Shown one piece after another: positions 24,387-33,265 of a stretch of DNA of 64,000 nucleotides. The position numbers and the translations under genes are program-made. The stretch is from positions 36,540 to 100,539 of the forward strand of contig JBBIRO010000008.1 in NCBI GenBank assembly GCA_037441775.1, given 5' to 3'. The DNA is from CAMTWB01 sp037441775 (GTDB lineage Bacteria > Desulfobacterota > Syntrophia > Syntrophales > CAMTWB01). How positions within the stretch are numbered: the first letter of the stretch is position 1; each line of letters begins with the position of its first letter. Below the pieces are notes generated by a model. The model was not told where the DNA came from. It saw only the letters and a list, made by a program, of their open reading frames with translations, and ran no database searches.

Positions 24387-25793
24387 ATGGAATCACGGGA
24401 TATCGGCTTGATCGGTCTGGCCGTCATGGGCCAGAGCTTGGTCCTCAACATGGAGCGAAACGGTTTTGGCGTGGCCGTCTACAACCGGGGCAGCAATGTC
24501 ACTGCCGATTTCATTAGCGGTAAAGCTTGCGGCAAGAACATAAGCGGAACTTTCAGCGTGGAAGAATTGCTGGCAGCTCTGAAAAAGCCACGGAAAATCA
24601 TGATTATGGTTAAGGCGGGGGCGCCGGTTGATACGGTGATCGCCCAACTTAAACCCCATCTGATGCCGCAGGACCTGGTAATGGATTGCGGCAACTCCCG
24701 GTTTTCCGATACTGACCGCCGCTGTCAGGAAATGCTCGCTATGGGAATCCACTACCTGGGAGTTGGTGTCTCCGGTGGTGAGGAGGGCGCTCTCTTAGGG
24801 CCCAGCATCATGCCGGGGGGGGAACGTCAAGCATATACCCTGGTGGAACCGGTCTTACGATCAATTGCGGCCCGAGTGGATGGAGATCCCTGCGTTGCCT
24901 GGATGGGACCGCGCGGGGCGGGACACTTCGTCAAGATGGTTCATAATGCCATTGAATACGGAGATATGCAGCTAATTGCCGAGGCCTACGACCTCCTCCG
25001 CCGCGGCTTGGGACTTTCATCCCATCAGATTCACGAGGTATTTGGCCTATGGAATGAAGGCCCCCTCTCATCCTATCTCATAGAAATTACAGCAAAGATT
25101 TTAAGCGTAACCGACCATGAAACGAATAGGCCTCTGGTGGAAATGATCCTGGATCAGGCCCAACAGAAGGGCACGGGGCGTTGGAGCGTCGAGGCTGCCA
25201 TCGATCTAGGCGTTCCCGTTCCGACCATCGCGGCCGCTCTTGACGCTCGGACGATCTCCTTGTACCGTCAGGAACGGGAGGAAGCCGCCCGAGTTTTTCC
25301 CCTTTCTCTCTCGTCACTTGCGGGCAATCGCGATGACCTGATTCGGGCTTTGGAAGATGCCCTCTATGTGGCTAAAATCTGTTCTTATGCCCAGGGGATG
25401 GCGCTTTTACATCATGCCAGCGCTGAATTTGGTTACCAACTTAACTATGGGGAAATCGCCCGGATCTGGCGAGGTGGCTGCATCATCAGAGCTCGATTTT
25501 TAGACGATGTCCGGGCGGCTTTTCAAGAAAAACCTGATCTTGCCAATTTGCTGGTAGCGCCGTTTTTCCGCGATGCCGTGATCATGCGGCAGCAGGCCCT
25601 GCGGGAGGTTGTGTGTTTGGGCGCCCGGGCGGGAATTCCGCTGCCGGGGATGAGCGCGTCATTAGCCTACTTCGATTCCTATCGTAGCAGGTGCCTGCCC
25701 GCTAATCTGACTCAGGCCCAGCGCGACTACTTTGGCGCCCACACCTACCGCCGGGTCGATAGAGAGGGGATGTTCCATACCCAATGGTCCTAG
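24387..25793 (+). CDS. gnd: 6-phosphogluconate dehydrogenase, decarboxylating
   Basis: A 468-residue enzyme, the usual length, oxidising 6-phosphogluconate to ribulose 5-phosphate and CO2. The N-terminal nucleotide site is IGLIGLAVMGQSLVLNMERN; then MVKAGAPVD, GVGVSGGEEGALLGPSIMPG (substrate loop), GHFVKMVHNAIEYGDMQLIA with the catalytic Lys, and the C-terminal NLTQAQRDYFGAHTYRR. The arginine of NR in VAVYNRG suggests NADP preference. GAAGGGA upstream favours ATG 24387 over 24366. It closes a short gluconate-to-pentose-phosphate set with gntK, 118 bases downstream of it. Confidence 0.95.
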   Translation: MESRDIGLIGLAVMGQSLVLNMERNGFGVAVYNRGSNVTADFISGKACGKNISGTFSVEELLAALKKPRKIMIMVKAGAPVDTVIAQLKPHLMPQDLVMDCGNSRFSDTDRRCQEMLAMGIHYLGVGVSGGEEGALLGPSIMPGGERQAYTLVEPVLRSIAARVDGDPCVAWMGPRGAGHFVKMVHNAIEYGDMQLIAEAYDLLRRGLGLSSHQIHEVFGLWNEGPLSSYLIEITAKILSVTDHETNRPLVEMILDQAQQKGTGRWSVEAAIDLGVPVPTIAAALDARTISLYRQEREEAARVFPLSLSSLAGNRDDLIRALEDALYVAKICSYAQGMALLHHASAEFGYQLNYGEIARIWRGGCIIRARFLDDVRAAFQEKPDLANLLVAPFFRDAVIMRQQALREVVCLGARAGIPLPGMSASLAYFDSYRSRCLPANLTQAQRDYFGAHTYRRVDREGMFHTQWS

Positions 25794-25898
25794 CTCAAAA
25801 CCTAACGGGGAGTCCGTTAGGGGTGGTTCGCGCATCGCCTCGTTAGGAAGACGAACAATGGCAAGTCTAAAATCGAACTTTGCATGAAAGGAGTGCAT

Positions 25899-26375
25899 AT
25901 GCCCAAAAAGGCCTTTCAGGATTACTACCCGGATCATCTAAGCCATTGCTACGGTTGTGGGCGCCTCAACGAAAAGGGGCTCAGGATCAGGAGTTACTGG
26001 GATGGCGAGGAATCCATCTGTATTCATGAGCCGAAGTCTTACCACTCCGCCATTCCCGGTTTTGTCTATGGGGGGATGATCGCCTCGCTTATTGACTGCC
26101 ACAGTACGGGCACGGCGGCGGCGGCCAAGTACCGCTTTGAAGGCCGGGAAATGGATAGCGACCCACCGCTGCGTTTTCTCACCGCTTCCCTCCACGTCGA
26201 TTTCCTTTTACCGACACCTATGGGCGTCCCGCTGGAAATCCGCGGCCGGGTGAAGGAGGTCAAGGGGCGGAAAGTGGTTGTGGAATCCACGCTCGGCGCC
26301 AACGGGCAAATCTGCGCCCGTGGCGAGGTGGTGGCGATTCAGGTGCCGGATCACTTGATTCCCCGGCAGTCTTGA
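25899..26375 (+). CDS. PaaI-type hotdog thioesterase
   Basis: A 158-residue hotdog-fold protein. The pattern CYGCGRLNEKGLRIRSYWDG near the start and PGFVYGGMIASLIDCHSTGT (helix with catalytic Asp) are typical of PaaI/4HBT-like acyl-CoA thioesterases; LRFLTASLHVDFLLPTP and GRVKEVKGRKVVVES form the sheet. It would hydrolyse an acyl-CoA, substrate unknown. AAAGGAG stands six bases before ATG 25899, so the in-frame ATG at 25884 is not used. The stop codon TGA lies inside the left end of repeat copy B. Confidence 0.8.
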   Translation: MPKKAFQDYYPDHLSHCYGCGRLNEKGLRIRSYWDGEESICIHEPKSYHSAIPGFVYGGMIASLIDCHSTGTAAAAKYRFEGREMDSDPPLRFLTASLHVDFLLPTPMGVPLEIRGRVKEVKGRKVVVESTLGANGQICARGEVVAIQVPDHLIPRQS

Positions 26376-26541
26376 TGGTTTCGTAAAAGGCCCGGCTGCT
26401 TAGGTTCAAGCTAAAACCATCGTCACTGCTGCTTACTCTAAACACTCATCATTACTTGTGATTTACGCGCTCAACCCTAGCGTGCTTTTTACAAATCCGT
26501 CCCAAATTAAAGATTTTTGCAGCTATTTACGAAAGCGTCAA
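26372..26541 (+). repeat. 170-bp dispersed repeat with inverted ends, copy B
   Basis: Starts TTGATGGTTTCGTAAAAGGC and ends CTATTTACGAAAGCGTCAA. Its length equals copy A (17236-17405), and it shares the terminal 35 bases and a central GTGATTT-GCGC block with it. It overlaps the last four bases of the thioesterase gene, supplying its stop codon. No coding content. Confidence 0.65.
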
Positions 26542-26547
26542 GACTCA

Positions 26548-26603
26548 ATCGTGACTTCATCACGATGTAAGAAGTTGTCTTGTGCCCGTTACTGTGGTAA
26601 GCT
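26548..26603 (+). promoter_or_regulatory. Inverted repeat and candidate promoter upstream of moaA
   Basis: ATCGTGA (26548-26554) and TCACGAT (26560-26566) form a perfect 7-bp inverted repeat with a 5-base gap. TTGTCT (26575-26580) and TAAGCT (26598-26603) are 17 bases apart and could be the -35 and -10 boxes. The repeat lies just before the -35 box, a position suited to an activator. No molybdenum-cofactor riboswitch pattern was recognised. Confidence 0.35.
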
Positions 26604-26637
26604 CCGCATAAGTAGATGAGGTTAAGGTGTTGGGAAG

Positions 26638-27630
26638 ATGCAGGACAGATATAACCGGGAAATCAACTATCTTCGCATTTCAGTGACTGATCGCTGCAAT
26701 TTGCGCTGTCAATATTGCAAACCCAAGGAAGGGGCTTCCCAAGTTGGCCGGGAGGATATCTTAAGTTTTGAGGAGATTCACCGGATAGTCCGGCTGGCGG
26801 TGGTGCTGGGCATTACCAAGATTCGCGTTACCGGCGGTGAACCGCTGTTGCGCAGGGGACTCACCGGCTTTATCCGGGACTTAAGCCAGATCGAAGGCTT
26901 GGCCGATATCAGTCTGACCACCAACGGAATACTGCTGGCGCCAATGGCTGCGGCAATCCGGCAGGCCGGTATCAGGCGGATCAACATCAGCCTTGATTCC
27001 CTTGATAAAGCTAAATACGCCAGGATAACCGGCGGCGGGGAGCTCCGGGCGGTACTGGCCGGGATTGAAGAGGCTAAACGGTTGAGTTTTGATCCCATTA
27101 AGATCAACAATGTCGCGATCCGTGGATTCAACGATGATGAGATTCTTGATTTTGCCGACCTGGCCTTCAATAACCCCTTTCAAGTCCGGTTCATCGAATT
27201 GATGCCGGTGGGGCCCACGGGGTCGCTGGGAAACGGCAATTACCTTTCCAATCTTGTTGTTCGCGAGATAATAGGAGGGCGTTATCGCCTCCAGGAGACA
27301 AATTTGCAGGGTAATGGCCATGCCGGCCCCGCCAGGATTTTTAGAATCGAGGGTGGCCGTGGCGAAATTGGCTTTATCAGCCCGTTGAGCCATACTTTTT
27401 GTGATTCCTGCAACCGGTTGAGGCTGACCGCCGACGGTTCACTATTGTCCTGCCTCCTGTATCCCGATGGTATCGACCTCAAGAAAACACTTAGGGGAGG
27501 CTGTAGTGATGAAAACCTAAGCGAGTTGCTTAAACGGGCGATCATGGTCAAGCCGATGCAGCATCAGGCCAGCCACGACCCGGGTCAGGTCAAGAAGTGC
27601 GGGCGCCATATGTACCGGATCGGCGGTTGA
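26638..27630 (+). CDS. moaA: GTP 3',8-cyclase, molybdenum cofactor biosynthesis
   Basis: A 330-residue radical SAM enzyme that begins pterin synthesis from GTP. The N-terminal cluster motif is CNLRCQYCKP (C-x3-C-x2-C), followed by VTGGEPLLRRGL, INISLDSLDKAKYARITGGG and VRFIELMPVG. The C-terminal second cluster is CDSCNRLRLTADGSLLSCL, and the end, HMYRIGG, has the conserved Gly-Gly tail. Length is normal. It serves the bis-MGD and AOR-type enzymes of this cell (AOR cofactor shares the early steps). It starts a plus-strand group with a methyltransferase and a radical SAM protein, with 15 bases to the next gene. Confidence 0.95.
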   Translation: MQDRYNREINYLRISVTDRCNLRCQYCKPKEGASQVGREDILSFEEIHRIVRLAVVLGITKIRVTGGEPLLRRGLTGFIRDLSQIEGLADISLTTNGILLAPMAAAIRQAGIRRINISLDSLDKAKYARITGGGELRAVLAGIEEAKRLSFDPIKINNVAIRGFNDDEILDFADLAFNNPFQVRFIELMPVGPTGSLGNGNYLSNLVVREIIGGRYRLQETNLQGNGHAGPARIFRIEGGRGEIGFISPLSHTFCDSCNRLRLTADGSLLSCLLYPDGIDLKKTLRGGCSDENLSELLKRAIMVKPMQHQASHDPGQVKKCGRHMYRIGG

Positions 27631-27645
27631 GGAGGCCGTAAACGG

Positions 27646-28416
27646 ATGATTTTCGACCAGGCCCTTGCGGAGGAACTGTCAAGATTATATGGGACGGAGC
27701 AGGGTCAATACCTGGCCAGCCGACAGGAAAAACTGATCCGATTGCTGGCCCGTCCCGGCAGGGGTGAGCGACTTCTTTGCGTTGGGGCTACCACCGGGGA
27801 GTCGCTGGCGCCCTTTCTTGGTTTTGGCTGTCTGGTCACGGCTTTAGTCCCTGCTTCCTGCCTGGTGGAAGCCGCCAAAAGGAAAACAGTACAAGGGGTG
27901 GATTTTCGGGTTGGGCCGGTTGATGATTTTCCCTTTTCCGATGACGAATTCGACCTGGTGGTTCTCCTGGCGGCGCTGGAATTTACCCCTAACCACCGGC
28001 GGTTGATCGACGAGGCAATCCGGGTCTGCCGGGACCGGGTTTTCATCGGCGTCAGGAATCGTTGTTCACCTTTTTTACTGGGAAAAAACAGCGCATCCCT
28101 CTTTCCTAAAACCATTAGGCGGCAGGTACGTTCTTATCATATCGCGGAACTCCTCTCCCTGGTGCGAAGCAACCTCGGCGCTGTTGACGTCAATTGGGGC
28201 AGTAATATATTCTTTCCCTGGCGCCTAGGCAAAAAAATTGCGAACATCGAGAGCCGTATCCCCCTGCTGAAGAACCCCTGCGGTGCTTTTCTGGGGCTTT
28301 CTTTTCCGGTTTCCTACCGCTATCGCACCGTGCAGAACGTGATCGTCAGCGGCCCCGGGGTTTTTAATGAGAAGGGGAGGGCGCCGGTGCAGGGTCTGGT
28401 AAGGGGAGTCAAGTGA
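27646..28416 (+). CDS. Class I SAM-dependent methyltransferase
   Basis: A 256-residue protein with a Rossmann methyltransferase core: LLCVGATTGESLAPFLGFG (SAM-binding motif I, degenerate from the usual GxGxG), VDFRVGPVDDFPFSDDEFDL and EFTPNHRRLIDEAIRVCRDR. It resembles UbiE/Methyltransf_11 proteins. Its target is unknown. It lies between moaA (15 bases) and a radical SAM gene whose GTG overlaps its stop by four bases, so the three probably form one message. A link to pterin or to the radical SAM enzyme is possible but unproven. Confidence 0.75.
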   Translation: MIFDQALAEELSRLYGTEQGQYLASRQEKLIRLLARPGRGERLLCVGATTGESLAPFLGFGCLVTALVPASCLVEAAKRKTVQGVDFRVGPVDDFPFSDDEFDLVVLLAALEFTPNHRRLIDEAIRVCRDRVFIGVRNRCSPFLLGKNSASLFPKTIRRQVRSYHIAELLSLVRSNLGAVDVNWGSNIFFPWRLGKKIANIESRIPLLKNPCGAFLGLSFPVSYRYRTVQNVIVSGPGVFNEKGRAPVQGLVRGVK

Positions 28417-29429
28417 CGGCCCGGGCCGGACTTTGGGAAAAGCTTTCCGATGGGCGCATCCGCTGTAACCTGTGCGCCCACCGCTGTCTCATCCCCTTGG
28501 AAGCTCGCGGCATATGCGCGGTTAGAGAAAACCGCCAGGGCAATCTGGAGAGCATCGTTTATGGCCGGCTAATTGCCGAAAATCTCGACCCGATCGAGAA
28601 AAAACCCCTCTTTCATGTTCTGCCCGGATCATTCTCCTACTCCATTGCCACGGCCGGCTGCAATTTTCGTTGTGACTTCTGCCAAAACCATGAAATATCT
28701 CAACTGCCGGCACTGACCGGTCAGGTCGGCGGCCGGGAAATGTCACCGCCGGTGATTGTCGAGCGCGCCCGCCAATCCGGTGCCGCAAGTATCTCCTATA
28801 CCTATACCGAGCCTACCGTATTTTTTGAATACGCAAAGGATATAGCTATTTTGGCCCAGCGCGCGGGCCTGCTCAATATCTTCGTCACCAACGGTTATAT
28901 GACGCCGGAAACCCTGACCGATTTGGGAGAATTGCTCACGGCGGCAAATGTTGATCTTAAAAGTTTTCGGGATGAATTTTATCGCCAAAGATGCGGCGCC
29001 CGCCTGGGCCCGGTTCTTACGAGCATCCGCAAGATGAAAGAAATGGGGGTGTGGGTGGAGGTCACCACCCTGATTATCCCCGGTTATAACGATGATCGGG
29101 AAGAACTGCGGGAGATGGCGGATTTCATCTGTTCTCTAGGACCGGAAACACCCTGGCATATCAGCCGCTTCCAGCCTCGCTACAAGCTCCTGAAAATTCC
29201 AGCCACTCCGGCCACTTCCATTTGTCAGGCCTGGGAAATCGGTCGCGAGGCGGGGCTCAAGTACGTTTATGCCGGCAACATGCTTGGTAATCCGAGAGAA
29301 AATACCTCTTGTTCCCGCTGCGGCTTTACACTCATCGAACGCTATGGCTTTACTGTCAGGAGTTTCAATCTCCCTGGCAACAACTGTCCCCACTGTTTGA
29401 CCCCCTTAGAAGGAATATTCAAGACCTAG
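28413..29429 (+). CDS. amrS: Radical SAM protein, AmmeMemoRadiSam-system type (AmrS-like)
   Basis: A 338-residue radical SAM enzyme. The N-terminus has CNLCAHRCLIP and RGICAVREN, a cysteine-rich region typical of AmrS and pyruvate-formate-lyase-activase-like proteins; the cluster motif is AGCNFRCDFCQNHEIS. YTYTEPTVFFEYA, VTNGYM and NVDLKSF follow; the C-terminus has a CSRCG-x-CPHC zinc-ribbon-like pair. Starts with GTG overlapping the methyltransferase stop (GTGA). AmrS normally occurs with AmrA and AmrB, which are not here. The reaction is not firmly known. A terminator follows. Confidence 0.82.
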   Translation: MTARAGLWEKLSDGRIRCNLCAHRCLIPLEARGICAVRENRQGNLESIVYGRLIAENLDPIEKKPLFHVLPGSFSYSIATAGCNFRCDFCQNHEISQLPALTGQVGGREMSPPVIVERARQSGAASISYTYTEPTVFFEYAKDIAILAQRAGLLNIFVTNGYMTPETLTDLGELLTAANVDLKSFRDEFYRQRCGARLGPVLTSIRKMKEMGVWVEVTTLIIPGYNDDREELREMADFICSLGPETPWHISRFQPRYKLLKIPATPATSICQAWEIGREAGLKYVYAGNMLGNPRENTSCSRCGFTLIERYGFTVRSFNLPGNNCPHCLTPLEGIFKT

Positions 29430-29481
29430 TCCAAATCCCCCAATCCATTTCTAACACCACATCTTGTGGTATCTGTAAATT

Positions 29482-29526
29482 AGACCACATCAAATTGTAT
29501 TTTCCCTTTACATGAGGTGGTCTTTT
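29482..29526 (+). terminator. Rho-independent terminator after the moaA group
   Basis: AGACCAC-TC and GA-GTGGTCT form a stem around an AT-rich loop, followed by TTTTTG. It separates the moaA group from smc. Confidence 0.6.
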
Positions 29527-29566
29527 TGTTACTATCGCGAGCAAATTAACCAGGGTACATGACAAG

Positions 29567-32500
29567 ATGAAATTAAAGCGGCTGGAGATTGCGGGTTTCA
29601 AATCTTTTCGTGAGAGGGTGATTCTCGATTTCTCGGCCGGGATTAGCGCGGTAGTCGGCCCCAACGGATGCGGCAAGAGTAACATCGTGGATGCGATCCG
29701 CTTTGCCATGGGAGAGCAGCGGGTGCGGAGTCTGCGCGGTAAATCCATGGACGATATTATCTTCAACGGCTCGGAAGAGGCGGCGGCGGTCGGGATGGCG
29801 GAAGTATCCCTGATTCTGGCCCGGGGTGATCAACCCTTTCCGGGCAGCTATGGGGAATGTGCAGAGGTCATGGTCACCCGGCGCCTGTCCCGTGGCGGTG
29901 AAAGCGATTATTTTTTGAACCGTGTTCGCTGTCGCCATCTGGACGTCAGGGAATTTTTTATGGGTACGGGGGCGGGCGCCCGATCCTACTCGCTGGTCGA
30001 ACAAAACAGCGTGACCGCAATGGTGGAAGCGAAGCCCGAAGAGATCAGGCTTTACATTGATGAGGCGGCGGGGATTTCCAAATACAAGGGGCGCCGGGAA
30101 AGCGCGCTTCGCAAGCTCGACGCCACCCGGCAGAACATGCTTCGCCTTAATGATATTATCGGAGAAGTAAAAACCAGCCTGGCCTCGACCGCAAAACAGG
30201 CCAGGAGGGCTAAGCAGTTCAAGGAGCTGCGCCAGGAGATCCGGGAAGGGGAAACGATTCTCGCCTGGCAGGCTTACAACGACCTTTCCGGTCGGCGCGA
30301 GCAGCAGATTGCCGTCCTTAATGATCTGCAAAGGGATGCTCTGGAGAGCGAGGTGCGCCTACTGACTCTCGAATCCTGCTGCGAGGCAGCAAAAGTGGAT
30401 GTTCAGGAGGAGGAACAGAAGGTAGCGGCGGAGCAGGACCGCTTTGCCAGTCTAAAAAGTGCCCTGGCTATCAAGGAACAGGGAACAGCCTTTGCCCGGA
30501 ATAAGCTGCAAGAGCTTGCCGCCCGGGAGATAAAGCTCAGGGAGGAATTGACAGGGATCAGCCAGCGGCAACGGGAGCATGGCAAGGAGGCTGACCAGTT
30601 GACGGCGCTGATTGCCGCCGATCAAGCTCAGCTGGAAGAAGTCAAAAAGACCATCCGCGACCAGGAGAACCGGCTTGCCGCGGCGCGGCTTCTGGCCCGG
30701 GAGTCCCAGCGGGAAGCCGAAGAGAAACGCAGCCAGTGCTACAACGCGGCGACCGAAAAGACCAGACTGGACAATCAGCTCGTAAGCCTGGAAAAGAACA
30801 GCGAAGAGATGAGGAAACGGCGGGAGGCATCTGGGCGGGAAGAGTCGGAACTGGGAGGGCGCCTGCGGGAGCTGGAAGAACGTCTCGACCGTTTGAGAAA
30901 CGCCCTGGAGGAGGATTCTGACGCTTTGGTGAAGCTCAAAGAGCGGGGACGTCTGGCTTCCGAAGAGGAAGAGAGGGCGAGAGAGGAGTTACGGGAAGCG
31001 GAGGAAACAATAGCCGAATTGAAAGTGGATCGGGGCGGAAAGGCATCGCGTCTCCAATCCATGAAGGAGTTTCGGGATGGCTATGCCTTTTTGAATGAGG
31101 GCGCAAGATCCATTATGAAGGTAGGCAAGGAGGGGCATAAGGGAAAATTAAACGGTTTTTCTCCTTTAGGCCTCATGGCCGATTTCATGGACGTACCCAA
31201 GGAATACGAAACAGCGGTGGAAGTGGCCCTGGGTGAAAAACTTCAATATGTGGCCGTAAGTAGTTACAGCGACGCGCTTACGGCCATCGGCTATCTGAAA
31301 ACCAGTGGCGCCGGCCGGGGGAGTTTCGTGCCGCTGGAACTGGATGGTCAGGCCCCTGATTTGCCCGCTGAATCCGGGATTAAAGGAGCGGTCAGACTTA
31401 TCGATGTTATTGGTTTTAGTGGCGTCTTTCGGCATTTGGGGGAAGTGCTCCTGGGAGACGTTTATCTTATTGAGAATCTGGCTGAGGGCCTTGACTTGAG
31501 GACACATGGCGGAACGAAACCGGTTTTTGTTACCGCCGATGGTGATTTGATCACCACCCAGGGCGTTTTAACGGGTGGTTTTTCCGGCAACGGCCAACTG
31601 AGCCTTTTGAAAAACCGTCGGGAAATAACCGAGCTGGAACTGTCCTTAAGCGCCATTGACCAGGATATTGACAGGTGGACGCGCCAAAGAATGGAGGCTT
31701 CCAGTCTCAGCCAACGCTGGCGTGATGAGATAACCGAGGCCAGAGCCGCTCAACATCGGATCGAGCTTCAAATCAACGGCAAGAAAAAGGATTGTGAGCG
31801 GTACGGCGATGAAATCAGGAGGCTCAAACAGCGACTGACGGTGATTGCTCTTAACATCAGTCAGCTTACGGAGGAGATAGATCGCAGCCGCACAAAACAC
31901 GAGGCGCTGAAAAGCGAAATTGCCGGGAAGGCCGAACAGGAAAGCCGGCTTAATGCCGAATTGGCGGAAACGAAGCGCACCTGGGATCTGCTCCAGTCCG
32001 GCCTTCAGGATCAGGAGCAGGAACTCCTTAAGGGAAGCGTCCTCATGGCCACCCTTGAGCAAAAGCGGGAGGCGAATATCAGGACTAAAACCAGACTCGA
32101 TGATTCTCTGGCAATCCTGCAGCGCCAGGGACAGCAGAGGGAGCGGGAAATTGCAGCTTCCCTCGCCGCTTACGAGGAGTTGACGGCAAATATTCGTTTG
32201 GAAGAGGAGAATCTGCGAGAACTCTATCTGCAGTACGGGTCGGTTGAACAGAGCCTGGCGGAGATGAAGGAAAAACTGCGCCTTGGCAAGGAAGCGCTGC
32301 GAAATCAGGAACTCGAGAGGGAACAGGCCAGGGCGGTGGCGCGGGAACTGGCGGGAACGATCAGCCGTCATGAAGGCGCCATCCGGGAGTTATCGTTTCA
32401 GATGGATAGCTTAAGAGAGGCGACCGCCGGGAAGTACCACCTTGATCTGGCATCCTGGGTGCCGGAAACGCCGCCTGCAACATTGGATGCATATATGCTC

Positions 32501-33133
32501 AGACAACAGGTGCAGGACAAAAAGGCGCTGCTGGAAAAATTTGGCGAGGTGAATCTGCTGGCGCTTACGGAGCATGAGAAGCTCAAGGAGCGTCACGAAT
32601 TTCTTTTTGCGCAGATGGAGGATCTGAAGGCCGCGATAGATTCACTCAATAAAACAATTTCCCGGATCAACCGGATTACCCGCAGTCGTTTTTCCGATAC
32701 TTTCCGCGAGATAAACGAGCGTTTTCAGGAAGTTTTCCGCGTTCTTTTTCCGGGTGGCCGGGGCAGATTGCTGCTTACCGATGAAGAGAATCTGCTGGAG
32801 ACCGGCGTCGATATGGATATTCAAATTCCGGGTAAAAGGCTTCATGGCCTAAGTCTCCTCTCCGGAGGCGAAAAGACTCTGGCGGCAATAGCCCTAATTT
32901 TTGCCATTCTGCGTTACCGTCCCGCGCCGTTTTTAATTCTTGACGAGGTTGATGCCGCTTTAGATGATGTCAATATTGCGATCTTTAACGGACTAATCCG
33001 CGATATTGCGGAGAAGTCGCAGATCATCATGGTAACCCACAACAAACTTTCCATGGAGGTGGCCGACAGTCTCTTTGGCGTAACCATGCAGAAAAAGGGC
33101 TTGTCCAGCCTGATTTCAGTTAGCCTTAACTGA
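29567..33133 (+). CDS. smc: Chromosome segregation protein SMC
   Basis: A full-length 1188-residue SMC ATPase that holds and organises the chromosome with ScpA and ScpB. The N-terminal head has Walker A GPNGCGKSNIVDAI (about 33-46). Two long coiled-coil arms (about 170-500 and 670-1010) flank the hinge (about 520-660, with GFSPLGLMADFMDVPKEYE and VLTGGFSGNG near its end). The C-terminal head has the ABC signature LLSGGEKTLAAIAL and Walker B FLILDEVDAALDD. It is transcribed alone, after the moaA-group terminator, and is convergent with hydE. Confidence 0.95.
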   Translation: MKLKRLEIAGFKSFRERVILDFSAGISAVVGPNGCGKSNIVDAIRFAMGEQRVRSLRGKSMDDIIFNGSEEAAAVGMAEVSLILARGDQPFPGSYGECAEVMVTRRLSRGGESDYFLNRVRCRHLDVREFFMGTGAGARSYSLVEQNSVTAMVEAKPEEIRLYIDEAAGISKYKGRRESALRKLDATRQNMLRLNDIIGEVKTSLASTAKQARRAKQFKELRQEIREGETILAWQAYNDLSGRREQQIAVLNDLQRDALESEVRLLTLESCCEAAKVDVQEEEQKVAAEQDRFASLKSALAIKEQGTAFARNKLQELAAREIKLREELTGISQRQREHGKEADQLTALIAADQAQLEEVKKTIRDQENRLAAARLLARESQREAEEKRSQCYNAATEKTRLDNQLVSLEKNSEEMRKRREASGREESELGGRLRELEERLDRLRNALEEDSDALVKLKERGRLASEEEERAREELREAEETIAELKVDRGGKASRLQSMKEFRDGYAFLNEGARSIMKVGKEGHKGKLNGFSPLGLMADFMDVPKEYETAVEVALGEKLQYVAVSSYSDALTAIGYLKTSGAGRGSFVPLELDGQAPDLPAESGIKGAVRLIDVIGFSGVFRHLGEVLLGDVYLIENLAEGLDLRTHGGTKPVFVTADGDLITTQGVLTGGFSGNGQLSLLKNRREITELELSLSAIDQDIDRWTRQRMEASSLSQRWRDEITEARAAQHRIELQINGKKKDCERYGDEIRRLKQRLTVIALNISQLTEEIDRSRTKHEALKSEIAGKAEQESRLNAELAETKRTWDLLQSGLQDQEQELLKGSVLMATLEQKREANIRTKTRLDDSLAILQRQGQQREREIAASLAAYEELTANIRLEEENLRELYLQYGSVEQSLAEMKEKLRLGKEALRNQELEREQARAVARELAGTISRHEGAIRELSFQMDSLREATAGKYHLDLASWVPETPPATLDAYMLRQQVQDKKALLEKFGEVNLLALTEHEKLKERHEFLFAQMEDLKAAIDSLNKTISRINRITRSRFSDTFREINERFQEVFRVLFPGGRGRLLLTDEENLLETGVDMDIQIPGKRLHGLSLLSGGEKTLAAIALIFAILRYRPAPFLILDEVDAALDDVNIAIFNGLIRDIAEKSQIIMVTHNKLSMEVADSLFGVTMQKKGLSSLISVSLN

Positions 33134-33265
33134 CGACTTCGGGGGATATGGAGCTAACTACTTGAGATAAACGCCATTGTCACCATCTCACCATACCTCT
33201 TTCCTCAAGTGAGAGGCGGCTTTTGGTTTCTTTACGAAGTCTTCATTTTGACCGCTTGCCACACC

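Noticed and set aside
26542..26637. Molybdenum-cofactor riboswitch upstream of moaA
   Set aside because: I could not find the multi-stem pattern of the Moco RNA; the space is short and partly taken by the inverted repeat and promoter-like boxes.
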